From positions 143,585,051 to 143,649,050 of the forward strand of contig OX578133.1 of NCBI GenBank assembly GCA_951213105.1: DNA of 64,000 nucleotides, written 5' to 3'. The notes under the pieces were generated by a model. That model had not been told where the DNA came from, ran no database searches, and saw only the letters and a program-made list of their open reading frames with translations. Every line of letters begins with the position of its first letter. Within the stretch, counting starts at the first letter, position 1. A program made the position numbers and the translations under genes. Below are positions 1 through 13,609 of the stretch, piece after piece. The DNA is from Amaurobius ferox (taxonomy: Eukaryota > Arthropoda > Arachnida > Araneae > Amaurobiidae).

Positions 1-714
1 ATGCATGTATTCCTATACATTTTATTTTTATCATTTCAATTACATATATATATATATAGATTCTTACAACTTCACTATCATAAAGCTACTATCATATCAA
101 TCTTGTAATTCTATTCAAATGTTTAGAAACATTGTTTTAAACCAACTATTTCGAATACATCGACTTTCTGATCCTCAGTTTCACTTTCTCCACATCAGAA
201 TAATACACTGGTGAATACACTGGTGGCGGGAAAATCTCAACCTTAAAGTTAATATCATGGTGTTGGCAGATTCTATCTAGAACCCCGTGTATTATCATTG
301 TTAAAATAAGATGCATTTACGCAATAATTAATTGTTGTAGCTGACTTTCAAACAATGCCTCGTTTAATCCAGGGCAGAATTTTTACAGTATACAATTAGA
401 GATATTTTAAACCTCTAAAGATCAATTTGCATTACAAGACAACGTTTTCCGTATATAAAATCCTTAACTTGGTTTTGGATCTAACTTAACTTTGTGAAGC
501 AAAACTTCGAAAATGAACTCAGAGAAGACACTATTAATATCCATCAGAGCAAAGCACTTACCACAGCTTGAATGATTGGAAATTAAACTTTTCGTTTTTC
601 TCCTCTAATCTCTGACGTACCATTAAACTACTAAACGGAAGTTTCACCTAAAATCTCATCAAAACGGCGATTTGCCCTGAAGAAAAAATATCTCGCCGAA
701 AAGTCTTTTAAAAT

Positions 715-766
<52 letters not shown>

Positions 767-2917
767 AGCCGAGCACTTAATGACAGTTTGAGAGCACTGT
801 ATAATAAAAGACGACTAAGTATAGGGAAACGTATCTCCATTTATAAAGCACATTTCGATCGACAACGAAGTGTCGGGAGGTTTTTAATTGATGTTTAAAT
901 ACCGGGGTTTGCCTATTTAAAGAGAAGGAAAGGATTAGGGTTTAGGAGCTGGAAACACCATTCATTTCATGAAAACACTAACTTTACTAGATGCACTATT
1001 CAACTTTTCTGCAAGAAATATTATTCAGGACTTAATTTGTGTATATATTTCATATAAAACTTTTTTTTGCTGCTATAGATAGTTAAATTTCTTGAAGACT
1101 CATCCGACAAAGACGGTGAGATTTCCATCCTCTACCAGCTGACCTATCTGAGCTTTGAGAAAATATTGCATTCTTTTCTTGCTAATTTGGGGCTCAGTTT
1201 TCTTGTAATCAAAGATAACTCTCAACTGTATTTCCCATATTCCTATATGAGGGAGGCCGCTTCAACGTATCGGCGTAACTTTTTTTACTTCTACCCACCT
1301 CCTCTAAAAGGATAAATAAATATGTGGATTATCTTTCTGGGAGTTTCCACCTGAGTTCATGAACCGGTCTCTTCCAGATGACGGAAAGGAATTGTGTCTT
1401 TATGGTCTGTTTATAGACCCGTAGACGACTGGAGTCGAGACTAGGCTCTTAATATTCTGAAACCGTGCAATAGGTAATTCGACTGACATTGCTCGCTTGG
1501 TTGCGGCCTCACTGGAGGGCGGATATTCATCCCACTTCCTCCTTGTCCCTGGCGTAAACCATAACGGTCGCCTCAGAGTGTGAAGTCTAACCTGTCCTCT
1601 TCATAATCTGCTCTGGAGAGACCCTCTTTTCAGAACAGATGGGTTGCGACTACCTCGATGGTTGTGCCTCTGTACCCATGGGCCCACATATCATGTATAT
1701 TAATCTGCACATTAATGCGCAGTTAGACTCCTCGTTTCATCCAATCAAATTTCTCGTAACATGAACCGGACCCTTTGAAGTGGTGGTGTAAGACTAAATA
1801 ATAGTGATCTGAGCCTGAAACAACCGGCGGATGGGGTCTTGACTTGGTGGACCTAGGGGACTGATTCCGTCGACCACGTGATCGTAGATGTGTCATTGAT
1901 GGATGGAAAATTAGGAAACGGAGGTTTGTCTTATTTTGGAATAAGGCTTACGCCAGTCAGTCATGGAGGAACTCGTATCTAAATTGTCCTCTACATATGC
2001 CCACAACTTGCCCTCACATGCATTTTTTTTTATCTTAATGGACCTCATTTCTTAATCCTACAATTTGGATCATATTGTCATATATCTGAGTAACAACATA
2101 ACTCAGGATCTAGTACGGATCCTCATGCTGCTTGGTCCAGAAACAAACGTTCTACCTAATCTGTAATATCAGAAAATATCATAAATTTTATATGATGTTG
2201 TATATCAGACATATGAAGATTTGTATCAGTTAATATTTAAAGTGAAGAATGTGCGTTAAGCCCCAAAATTCTATAAGAAATAAGTCACTATACCTTAATT
2301 AAAGATTTCCAGAGCATAGATCATACATGCTTATTTAAGTGTTCAGAAATTTTTTCATCGAAGCGATAAAAATGTTTAAATTTTGTTTTTCATTACGCAT
2401 TTGAAATCGCTCTTCTCTGCGACATAAATAAGACAGACACATTCATAAAATTATTCTGTTGAACTTTTAAATACATTTTCCTATCGGAAATGTCCCGCTT
2501 TTTCCGGAATAATGCAAAAATAAAATTGAAGCGGATGTTTTTAACTACAATTCCCTATTAAACCTAAATACCCAATGAAAACGTACAATATCTTAAACAT
2601 TCACTAACTTCTATATATGTTTCATAAACCAGTAAAAATATTTATAAATCGGTTCAAACGTTTTCAAGTTATAAATGCTTACGACTCAGACTGACTTTTT
2701 AATTTTTGTCTATTCACCGGTAGATTTAGGGGATAAAATCTATGTCGAAATATTCCTTTGGAATTTTCGAATATATCATAATATTTTCCTTTTATATACA
2801 CTATGTATTTTAAGGATTAGAAAGGGTGAATTAATAAACGGAATATTAATTCTAAGAGGAAACGATTTTGCATAAGGCAAAACCTGAAATATTCCCAAAA
2901 GATATACTGCACAACAT
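1..2917. other. no gene seen; contains a G+C-richer relic
   Basis: Mostly A+T-rich noncoding DNA. Between about 1,370 and 1,980 the base composition rises and stretches such as 'ggttgcggcctcactggagg' and 'gattccgtcgaccacgtgatc' appear. This is likely an old transposon, but no frame stays open and I cannot name it. Confidence 0.5.
718..761. repeat. poly(T), 44 bp
   Basis: An uninterrupted run of 44 T. It could be the poly(A) tail of a minus-strand retroposed sequence, but no recognisable body follows on the upstream side. Confidence 0.95.
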
Positions 2918-3762
2918 TTAATGTTTATTAATGTTAATTATTTTAACCTCAGACTATATACATTTACTTTTATATTTATGCTCCAATGTCATCTAAAATT
3001 ATAGAATTCCTTTCCCTTGCACAACACAGGAACGGACGTAAAGATATTGTCCTGCTCTAATAATATTTAGATCAATAATTACTTAGCCTGACGCCCTAAG
3101 CTTGACTCATACGTAATGTGATCGATCTGTCATTGACTCTATACTTGACGGTATTATATAGAAATTTATATCATGCATAAGAGACAATTCATTAAAATGA
3201 TATCATTCCTATTAGGACCAGTCATCATATGTAGAGTACTGATTTCGACATTAGAAGAGATAAGTAATAAAAAATAAATATTTCTATATCATCATGAATT
3301 ATAATGAATCTACTGTCAAGAAAACAACAACGTATTTCCATAAGTCTTTAGAACCTAACAGCCGTAATCAGTATTTTATGTTTATTAAAGTTAATTATTT
3401 TAACTTCAGCTTTCAAATAATCATTTATTATATATCTATACTTTAATGCCATCTAAAATGATAGAATGCATTTTCCTTTGTCTAGACTGAAACGAACATT
3501 AGAATATATTTCCTGTTCTAATACGTATTTATATCAATAATTAGGGAAGCATGCCTCTAGGAAGCTAAACTTGACCCATACGTAATGTGATCTGTCATTG
3601 ACACCATGCTGGACGGTATTACATAGAAATTTATATCATGTATAAGTGGTAATTCATTAAAATGGTGCCCTTTCTATTAGGAGCAGTCATCATATGTAAC
3701 CCTTTGATTTAAACGTTGGAAGTGAGAACTGATAAGAAGAATAGAGTATTTCTATGATTTAT
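2918..3762 (+). repeat. tandem duplication, about 460-bp unit, two copies
   Basis: Unit 1 (about 2,918-3,335) and unit 2 (about 3,375-3,762) share ATGTTTATTAA, 'ccatctaaaat', CATACGTAATGTGATC, GACGGTATTA, AGAAATTTATATCATG, 'aattcattaaaatg' and AGTCATCATATGTA at offsets of 457-469 bp. No ORF is conserved between them. Confidence 0.9.
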
Positions 3763-4627
3763 AAATTAGTCTAAAGTCAAGTATAGGCTATTTCTTTTAC
3801 GACTTGTATGTAAAATTATTTTATGCAAATAAAAAAATATATTTTTGAATTTGATAGTAAATATATTCTTGAAGTATAGATTCTTAAGTCGAAATTCAAA
3901 TAAATTTAAATTTGAGTTTCTTGCTCGTTTATTAACATTATTTGAATAAAAAAAAAGAAAAAATTTAACATTTCAATTTAAGGTGGCTATGTCGCGCTCT
4001 TAGCATTACCGGAAAAGTAGCGTGCGAAAATCCCCCCCCCCCAGGCTGTACTTCGTGGAGGGGTTAACAGGGGCATAAACTATGGTGACAGCCAGTCTGG
4101 AAAAGTGACATTACGTAATTTTAGAAACAAAGAAATTTTATAACCAAATTTAATAGAAGAAGCTTGCTCCATGACTACTCGTCCGGTCTTGGTCTCGAGC
4201 AATTGTGGTGGAGCCAACAGAAAACTATCAGCAAGCAGTGCTTGGGGCAAGCCAATGGGCACCCAAGTGAAGTTACCAACCAGAGGTTAGGGACCAAAGT
4301 GTAGTATCACCCCCTCCCAACATGGGCAAAAAGAACTTTTGAAAATAATCACTTGCTAAAAGTTCTTTGATAATTGTGGTTAAATCTGTGCGTAGCGAAC
4401 AAGAAGGGAAAAGACATATTGTCCGAGGACAGTAGTATAAGATATGCTCCTCAATGGTGTTACTGGGGTGTACACAGCAATCAGAGTGAGCTGATATAAT
4501 GCTTGGTGAGTCAACTATTTTTTTATCTAAGTAAATTTACAAATGTCCGTCTCCTGTCAACCCTTGAGACAAAAATGAATGAATGTTTGATGTCTTATTA
4601 GCAACTCAGACAGGAACCTAATAATAG

Positions 4628-4687
4628 CTCAAATTACTTATGCCAATAGACTCAAATTACTTATGCCAATAGACTCAAATTACTTAA
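4628..4687 (+). repeat. 23-bp tandem repeat, 2.6 copies
   Basis: CTCAAATTACTTATGCCAAT plus AGA starts at 4,628, 4,651 and 4,674 with almost no divergence. Confidence 0.9.
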
Positions 4688-4806
4688 GAGCTGATTTAGG
4701 ACATACCAAACGGCCATATTTAGGGCGTTCAAAAGAGCTTATTTAGAGCGTATCAAAAGAGATTATTTAGAGAGTATCGAAAGAGCTTATTTAGGGCACA
4801 TCAAAA
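4688..4806 (+). repeat. 24-bp tandem repeat, five copies
   Basis: Units with the core GAGCTTATTTAGGGCGTATC plus AAAA; ATTTAG recurs at 4,694, 4,718, 4,741, 4,765 and 4,789. It follows directly on the 23-bp array but has a different sequence. A further 'acttatttagggcgcatc' is at 5,023. Confidence 0.85.
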
Positions 4807-4870
4807 AATTTTATACATCTACGCAGAGAGCAAAAGGAATATTTAAGGCGTAATACGCAGTCGTATTGGG

Positions 4871-4934
4871 AATTCTCTTACCGTCTATTCAGTTACTCTA
4901 AACCTTTGGGTGAGTCGGACGGTATGGTCTGTAA
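4871..4934 (+). mobile_element. ultra-short SINE-like insertion, copy 1 (64 bp)
   Basis: A 64-bp insert contains AGTTACTCTAAACCTTTGGG followed by TGAGTCGGACGGTATGGTCT. It is flanked by an imperfect direct repeat, TCGTATTGGG (4,861-4,870) and TCGTATTAGG (4,935-4,944), read as a decayed target-site duplication. It shares its core with the inserts at 13,991, 53,265 and 60,751. It is the most diverged copy and lacks the ACA tail. Confidence 0.6.
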
Positions 4935-4949
4935 TCGTATTAGGGCGTA

Positions 4950-6109
4950 GCATCCAATGTGATTAGTGCCAAGAGCAAGGCATATTACAGACCCCAGCAG
5001 AGGCCTCAGGTGTGATTAGGTACTTATTTAGGGCGCATCACAGTTCTTTGTTTTTCTCAGGGAGATCATTTTAACATTTTCTCGCCTAGTCGCATTTGTT
5101 CTTGAAACTGGATTAACATTACAAATGGTGGTCTCTGCAGCGCATGTGCATTTTAATGAGTTAAGAAAGCGTAAAGCCTATTAATAAACAGCTCCCGGGT
5201 GTCAGATAGAGAGTGAATTCACCTGTTCTTGGACGGAAACGGCGCTCCTACTAATCGTAGAGGGGTTCTCCTTATGAATAATTAATCAGCCACACAGAGT
5301 TTTGTTCCATGGTTATATATTCTCAATTGGAATGCAGGTACCTCATTGATCGCTCGAAGAGGAGTGACCTTTCAGTTCGCATCTTCTATTTTAGAAATTC
5401 ACTTGGCAGAATGCTTATTCTCCGAACTTTAAACAATATACCAGAGATTTAGAGCCCGGGTGCTATGGTTAGACATAATGGATCGATTGCATCCGAACTT
5501 ATTGATTGGTATTCCAGTCATCCCTATACAACGCATTCATTCAATATCCTTCAATTATAATCAAATAATAGGGAGCTGTAAGATGATAATGCCAGGAAAT
5601 ATGGAAAGTTCTACTGAACACTAGTACACATATTCCTAAATATACATTGACGAAAATATAAAAACACTTGCCAGTTATCATATCATAGTAACTAAAATTA
5701 TTGTCGTATATGCAAGATTTTATAAAGTGAAATTGAGCATCGAGAAGGCCTTCCAAGCATAAAACTTTCAATGGTTGGTATGGTATCAGTAATTTTTTGC
5801 AAGCTTTCGAAATACGTAAAAAATTAAATTTTCAGGTTTGATTTAAGTGTACTTTGGAATATATGTTCCATTTCTTTTGATAATAATATCAGTGTGCTCA
5901 GATACTTAAAATTTTACATTTTAGAGATCAATTTGTCCCAATGCAGGCAATTTGTTGCAGAATATAATTTAGACTGATACTTTTCAGATACTTTCTTAAA
6001 GGAAGCAGGAATAGGAAAATTAGTTACTACAGTTATTTTGAGGTCATTTTTATCCCCCTTAGGTCATAAGCAGTGTATGTCTTCTCTTAACAACTGCTAA
6101 GGAAGAATT
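4950..6109. other. no gene seen
   Basis: Unique-looking A+T-rich sequence. The small minus frames at 5.5-5.8 kb show no domain. Confidence 0.5.
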
Positions 6110-6480
6110 TCAGATATTTCTTTCTAGAAGAGTGAAACCAGGGGGGGTCTAGAGGAGTAACATTTTGCACACTTATAAATTATAATTATTTCTAGTGTTT
6201 GATAATATATCTGTAATTCGGGGTGAAGAAAATGGGGGGAGTCTTTTCCGGTACTCCAGAACGTGATCCTCGCTAGAGAAGCGCCCCAGGCGATCCAGAA
6301 GGCTGAATCTTTGTGCATTTATATGACTGACCATGGATAAAAAGTGGGTGAAAAACGGAGCCAGATTTTGGACTTCTCCTGGGAGGCTTCTAAAATGAGG
6401 TGGTTTTGAAAATTCTTTCCAGAAGCCTCAATAATTTAGAAAGTTGAATCTTTGCACACGCATCGACCGTTAGACAAAAT
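6110..6480 (+). repeat. degenerate tandem array, about 143-bp unit
   Basis: 'ttttgcacacttata' (6,162), 'gctgaatctttgtgcattta' (6,302) and 'gttgaatctttgcacacgca' (6,443) recur at about 141-145 bp. Between them are a GGGGG-rich 'ccaggggggg' type segment and a 'gaccatggataaa' / 'gaccgttagacaaa' segment. Related in style to the arrays at 13.6 and 29.3 kb. Confidence 0.55.
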
Positions 6481-7129
6481 CTAACAGAACCGAATTTTTC
6501 ATTAAGACGACTATTTTTGACCCTTTGTATAATTAAACAAAATATAATTCATTAATAAAACATTGCAACTTTATTTTTGAAGAGTGTTAATTTTCCTTGA
6601 ATAATAGTTATATTATAAACTACAAGATGAAGATATGAATGTACATCCAGAGGAAATAAATTGACGGTTGCTTCTCAGTTTAAATACATAATAATATTTA
6701 AACAGCCCAACAAACTGTGATGATTTCATTTAACTGAAGCTTAACAATAAAATTATCATTAGGTTACTAATATATTTATAAAACATACTACAAGAGAATA
6801 TTATATAATAATATATGCGAAGTGGCATTACCCGTTTTAAAAACTCCACAAAATCTTTAGCAATCAAGTCGCGATAAGAATTCCTTAACAAAAGAAAAGA
6901 CGGGAAATCTTTCAAGCATTCGATTTAAACACCGCTTCCCAAGAATTTTCACTTTTCCTCCCACTCTTTTTATTCTTTCTTTATGACAGGAGAGGCAATT
7001 TTATTTAGGTCATTCACATTATCCCGATAATAAAGGAGCTGAAAAGCACAAGCAAACAACGCAGGTTGTCAGCGATTTATTATTGCCTGCATTTTTCCAG
7101 CCCATTCTTGCATTAGTCAACGAGTCTCG

Positions 7130-7810
7130 CGTATATGCTGTTCATTTCAAACCATCGTTGAGGTTTCGCAGATTTAGATTCGATTATTTTTGGCGGGAAT
7201 AGAAAGACGAAACGTTGTCTTGCGGTTGCGGTTATCATTCAGGCCTTAAAGATATTGTGTTTCTACTTTGCTACGCAACTTGTATCACTGTAGAGTATGT
7301 AATATACTGTTTCTACATGTCTTTAGTTTTACGCATGCAATAATTAAATATTTGTTGAAATTCTTTTAGGCGGAAATAGAATGGCTTGCGTGCTTTTATC
7401 GATTTACTTGTAAAGATATTGCATTTCTAATTTGTTAGATAACTTGTATGTGAAATAAGTAATATATTGTTTCTACATCTTTTTAGTTTTATCCATCCAA
7501 TGACTAAATATTGGTTGAGATATTTTAATGCAAGAATAGAAAGACTAAACTTTGCGTTGCTGTTGATTTTATCACTTCCCTTGTAAATATATTTCGTTTC
7601 TACTTTGCTACAGAAATTGAATGTAGAGGATAATCATAATATACTGTTTATACTTACTTTTATTTTCATGCATGCAATAATTAAATATTTGTTGAGATTT
7701 ATTTAGACGGGAATAGAAAGGCTAAACTTTGCGTTGCGGTTGCTTTTATCGTTTTGGTTGCAAAGAAATTGCGTTTCTACTTTGTTGCATAACTTGTGTG
7801 TAGAATATAT
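7130..7810 (+). repeat. satellite-like array, four units of 160-177 bp
   Basis: 'gaatagaaag' recurs at about 7,197, 7,374, 7,532 and 7,711. Each is followed by GCGTTGCGGTTG-type sequence, 'ttttatcg', 'tttctactttgcta', 'aacttgt', 'ataatatactgtttctac' and 'catgcaataattaaatattt'. No ORF. Confidence 0.85.
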
Positions 7811-9488
7811 ACAGCTGAAGAAAAAAAGCCAAGTCACCCCTGGTTATTAGTGCATCGTTCATAGTAGAGCGAATTCAACTATATCATTCGATAGGAAGTA
7901 ACTTCTTCTGCAAATCATATGTTTAAAATTTGTATAATTAAACGTCTTTATATCTAAATGTTCACCAAATGCAAAATTTCTAATGACACTTCCCAATTCT
8001 GATGCCAGATTTCCAACGTACATCACAATTTTATCTCGGATACAAAGTTATAAGTCATTTGGTCTAGATTGTAAATACGTAAAGTTTTGAGTTCTTAATG
8101 TTAAATGAGTCCCACATACTTTTATTGACATCTTCCGAAATAATGTGCTTATCCCGAACTTTTTTTTATTAAGTTATCATTAAATGACCCAAACAAAATT
8201 AATGTATATTTTATTTCTTTAAATAATTTTTTGCTTGTAATATGAATTATGAAATTAATATTCAAAACAATATGAATAGCCATCTTGATATATTTCGATG
8301 TAAATCGATTCAGAAGGACTTTTTACATGACTATTCAAAATTTCAGCTCTTTCCTCTAGGCAGTTTTTAAACAAAATTCTCATTTTCATCGTTACATTAA
8401 TTTTAGGTGGGGGGCATCCATTAGTTGCAAAAACAAAATAACTAGCTTTAAAAATTACATTTTAAAGATAATTTTGTAAATTTACTCTTTATTTAATATA
8501 ACGGACATAGCATTTTACCCAGTTATGAAAATTTATATAAATAATGTAGTATAGATGCATCCAAAAAATGAACGTAATTCGGCGACTTTTAAAAATATTA
8601 TCTTGGATCGAAGAAATTACAGAAAAGAACAATCTGAAATGTAAGTTAACCATATAAAAAGTTCTTCTGAAAAAGTTCATATAAAAATATATCAGAGTTT
8701 TTATTCATATTTTTCGCGAATATTAAATTCATGCCTCTTACTACATACGAGGATTCATAATGATAATGAAAAATAGCGTTTATTTGTTGTTAGTCATTTA
8801 ATTCTAATTCATTCAGAAGTAATCAGAGGGATAAAAAAATATTACGGATGATAAGAGTAAATGTCTATGAAGGTGAAAATTAAGAGAACAAAATGTTATA
8901 TACTTATACTTAATGAACGACCGTACCAAACGCAAAACAATACAGAATTGAGTGCTATTGAGCATTATGGAGTGGCTATGACATCGACATCAAGGTTGCC
9001 AAATTAGCCATTTTATGGCTTTATCTAGCAATTTCGGAGATATATAGCCATTGATATCCACGTCTAGCTATTTAGCTATAAATCTTGTTCTTTTCAATTG
9101 TGAATTAGTCATTAATTTAAGTCGCAACCAATAGTTTTGATTCTTTTAACAACGGAATTTTCAAATTTATATAATAAGCCCCCAATTTATTATTTTTTAT
9201 ATCTGGATAAATGTTTTATAAAATTTTCTAAAATATATGTGATAAAATTAGCATAAACTCTCTACATGACAATACATAATAATATACAATGATAATAATA
9301 TTTTTAAATTTAATTCTGGAGAAAAAAAATAAACTCTTTGAAGGTCTATGAACGTCGTTTTCTAGTAGAACCTTAATGTTAATTTATATGTTTTCATGAA
9401 GATAGAGCAATTCTACTAGGATTCAATTTACTTAAAATATCATACTTAAAATATCACTCATATTTTGTTTAAGTGACATGCATGAAGT
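7811..9488. other. no gene seen
   Basis: A+T-rich sequence. A short 'gttgccaaattagccatttt' stretch at 8,994 resembles the 'gccaa' motifs of family D, too weakly to call a copy. Confidence 0.5.
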
Positions 9489-10430
9489 TTAACAAGAAAG
9501 ATCAACCATGCATGAGCATTGATTATGAAACACTTTCCAACTGAAATGCAATTTCATTTATAAATTTCTAAAATGTGATACATTCAGTGGTAATATCTTT
9601 TACATTATAACAGTGCTACAGTAATTTATTATACTTAAATATTTAAAACTGTATCGAAATACAAATCATCTGATTCTCTATGCAAATTCAATGAATATTT
9701 CATTCATATAACTTGTATTCCAAACCCCTGAGCTAAATAATTTTGTGTGAAAAAAAATCAGCAATTCTTATGTAACTCACCTTCTTATGTAACCAACTTC
9801 TTATGTAATCGGAGATATTTGCATTCTGCATAAGTTAAAATTAGGCTTCGTTGAAGAAATAATCAAAGTTTAGGGATCATTTAAAATCACAACTATTGTA
9901 ATTGCGTAGGCACGGATACAAAATCTCTCATATACAAAACAATTAAACTCTTGGCAAGATATTTATTATATAATATATCTCTTTTTACTTTCTGGTGGAT
10001 ATCCCAAAAGTCAGAATTTAATTGAATTTGTTTTTCTCCCTATATTAAATAATAATTTTTAATTAAAAAACTACCTAACATATTTTACTGAAAATTTTTT
10101 TATATATTTTATGGGATAATGTGAATATTGCCTAAAAATTTTGAAGCAATTTGTGAATTTTAAATTTGCTTAAAAAATGTTTGAAAAATTAGGTCCCATA
10201 GGGTTCAATTTATTTCATTTTTTCCACCCGGGTTCAATAAAAAACTAATTGGGTGATATTATTTATTTATATTCCCATAGGTCCCACAGACAGTCTGAAA
10301 AACATAGTAAAATTTCATTTTGATAAAGTCATTTTTACGGCAGTTATCGTGCTAACGGACAGATAGACAGACAGAATGAACAAAGTCATAAACGCTTTTT
10401 AACTATGGTGTAAAGTGTTAATAATTCATT
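9489..10430 (+). repeat. dispersed 1-kb family B, copy 1
   Basis: Begins near AACAAGAAAGATCAACCATGC and ends near GTAAAGTGTTAA. Internal landmarks shared with the other copies: TTAGGCTTCGTTGAAGAAAT (about 9,842), GGGTTCAAT followed by AACTAATTGGGTGAT, GTCCCACAGAC, TCATTTTTACGGCAGTTATC, and a GACAGACAGA run. Noncoding; probably a nonautonomous element. Confidence 0.75.
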
Positions 10431-12474
10431 GTAATCGGGATATTTAATGATTAAAACTATACCAAACTTTTGTCGAGTACTTAAAATGTAAGTCATTTTT
10501 TTTTATTTGCTATTTTAAGATTATAAATAGATTTGAAGTCTTTTAACTTTAAAATATATAAATTATCATTACTATAACACTATAACAAAAAATTTTATTA
10601 TCTAGCATTACTTGAGTATTACACTTTGTTGTCATCTTGCACTGCTTACTTTACGAAGAGGAAAATCATTAATGTAAAGGAAAATGATTCGATTGATAAA
10701 AGTCAGACCACGCCTATTTTTCGAACATTGCATAATTTGAGCATTTTAAGAATCCCATAAATTGACGATTTAAAAAGGGTTTTACGTTCTGAAATACAAA
10801 ATGAGAAATCTGGAAAAAACTAGTAACGTCTTTCAGTAATGCATCAAATGACCTAATTTATTAGACCAGTTCTGATCATGCAACAATACATTCGGTCTTC
10901 AAGTTACGGTTTTAAATATGAAATTAATCTCTGAATCGTCTACATATTTGAAACCGCAATATCCAATAATTAATTTCACACACTTGACAGGCTTTGCTAC
11001 CTTATAAAGTGTTCTTGCAGCATCATGTTCGCCGTAACACTTATAAATTGAAAATATCTGCCTTAAACAGTAGATTCTTTGGAAAAATCAAATTCTGGGT
11101 TTTGAAACGCAATGATTTACTCCTTTGAGCATACATTATTAGGACTTTTGAATTCCCTTGTAGGAACATTCATATCTTAGCCAGATACATACCCTATAAA
11201 TATTTGCTTTTCCAGGCCATGCTTTAACCTTTAATCTTTATAGGCGATATTCTTTTCTTTTATATTTTAATTATACCCTAGTGTATAACAATAATAATTC
11301 TACTAGATAACACAAAAAATATCCCACCGGGTGTCTTAGCAAGACGATCTGGACAAACCTAGGAAAACTAAATTCATATTATGATATTTATGGTATTTTC
11401 TAAGGATTAGATTGATCTGGGTGACGAACAATTGAAGAACTGAACAAATTATATTTATTTTGCGTTTCATGCTAAAAAAATTATGTAGTTTGTCAATGAA
11501 GGATTAATTTGACCAGAAACTCCACCTCGGCATACTTTGTTTGGCTTCCTACAATTCGGTAATAACTAATATTCTAGACATCTAAACAAGCGTATCCCAA
11601 ACTGGTGGGGCGTGACTCGTGGCATACTGGTGAAAAAAGTCATTGTGGTCGTGAATAGTTTTGACATGTGGAAATCCATTAATTCTATCAATATAAAAAA
11701 CAAAACAATTATACAGGGAAAATAAAAAAAACGCAATATACAGATGCAGACATCCTCAGAACGTAAAAGTTTTTGACATGTTTTAGATTTCTAGACATAT
11801 ACTAGAGCGCTGAGTCATTTTACGTCCTAAATTGAACCTAGAATATTTTTTTATTATAATAACAATAATATAACCGTGTGAATAGATTTCATAAGTAAAG
11901 TGAATTTATTTTGACAATATAAGAGAAACAGCATCAGCAAAGTTGTCACCTTTCAACTCACTTTTGTTGGTATAACTGCTATTTCTTTTATCCTAGAAAA
12001 TAAATCTCTGAGGACAGTCAATTTGCTTTGTCTGGAATAAAACTTTTGGTAATTTACAGTATTTTATTCTTAAGAGATAGTGTTATTCTAAGTAAAGCGA
12101 GTAGTAAAGCGAGATAGATGGACAAAAATACAATTATAAAAATTATAGAAGATTGTCGAATTAGTAGGAAATAACCCTAGGAACGATTGAAATGCACATG
12201 TGGAAGTCAATAAGTATTCGTCTAAAAGTCGTATCATCGGGGAATGTAACACAAAAACACCTTGTCAAAGACTTGGCGATATTCTTTTTTAATTCAAATA
12301 TGCATTGTTGTTGTTGAAGTGCAATTTGAACAGGCTAGCATTAGATTCCTGTGCATGTGAGTGTTGTTTATCTTAGAAATATTAAATAAGCCAGCCATTC
12401 GACAGTAGCCATATCGCGTCACATAAATGCCTTCTGTAACAGTTTTATTGCAGATTCTTATTCACTAGACAGTG
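10431..12474. other. no gene seen
   Basis: A+T-rich sequence without recognisable genes or clear repeats. Confidence 0.5.
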
Positions 12475-12635
12475 CTTCACAACTTTGATATTTGCCTTTC
12501 TTGTCTATTTCACTTTGTTTCCGAGTTCGTTGTTCTAAGTTTTTTTAATTCTCCACTAGGGGCGCTTCAATCACATTTATTCGATCTGGAATGGAGTTTT
12601 CCTTACAAATTTAATGGATACTTAAGGACCTTGTA
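12475..12635 (+). repeat. dispersed family A, copy 1
   Basis: Contains 'gttctaagttttt', CTCCACTAGGGGCGCTTCAA, TCACATTTATTCGATCTGGA and CCTTACAAA, then 'acttaaggacc'. The same order occurs near 22.4, 36.7 and 51.7 kb. Noncoding. Confidence 0.6.
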
Positions 12636-13609
12636 TAAGTTATCTATAACTTTCATAAGTAAATCAACATTTATATGTGAAACATCAGTAGAGATAAAAT
12701 AAATATGTTGATGAAATCAAAATTCGTGTATTCCTATGTTTTGTGTAATTTTGTTTTTGTTATTCTGGAAAGTTTTGTAAAATTTATACAAAACTATACA
12801 AATGTACAGCAACTTTAATTTGCAATCATTAACTTTCTAATAAATCCTTTCAAAGCTTTATTTAAAGGTGAAACAGTAAAGCAATATTTTGTTAAAAAGA
12901 AGAGTAAAAAATTTTGCTCGTCCAGCCCACTCCTATTCAAATTGTAATTGTTATTTTTAGGAAGTGCTGCCCTAAGTAATTTTGAAATAACATCAAGAAG
13001 GCTTTAATTAAACCCTCAAACGTCTTTAAAAAGCTTTTTCCATTTTATTAACGAAATAACGTTTCAGTAAGCAACCTTTTGTCAACACAGAACCTCCAGC
13101 ACGTGCTTTATCATATTCGCCGAAAAGTAAGGGTCGGAAATGATTATGAAAACATTTGGCGTTGTTTAATTACACACATCGATAGAATGCTTTTTGACGT
13201 CATACGACAAATGATTTACAATAGATAGCGAAGGGCTCTTCTTCAACCTTTTGTTGTGTTGCTAGATCATTATTTTCAATAGTTCCGCAGTTGAGATATA
13301 AAAGAAATTTTCTTTTATCTGTAATCTAAGGCTTTTAAAGACTCCCGCGATTAAGTAAATTGGAAAGTGTAATAATATTTGCTTTCCGATTAATCTTAAA
13401 GTGGTCAGATTTATCTCACTTATTTTAATTTAATTTTGTCTCCAGACTGGTATTTAAGCCTGACAAAGATAGGGAAGCTAACTCTCCTACAAGACTTAAG
13501 TTAACTTTCTTAATAAGTTTAATTTTATTTAAATATGTATGGTACTAGCGCTGGAAATATTCGTCTTAATCGAAAATTAACTCAGTTACGTTCCATCCCG
13601 TGCTCAATA

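Noticed and set aside
718..761. Poly(T) as the tail of a processed pseudogene
   Set aside because: No coding or SINE-like body and no direct repeats were found next to it.
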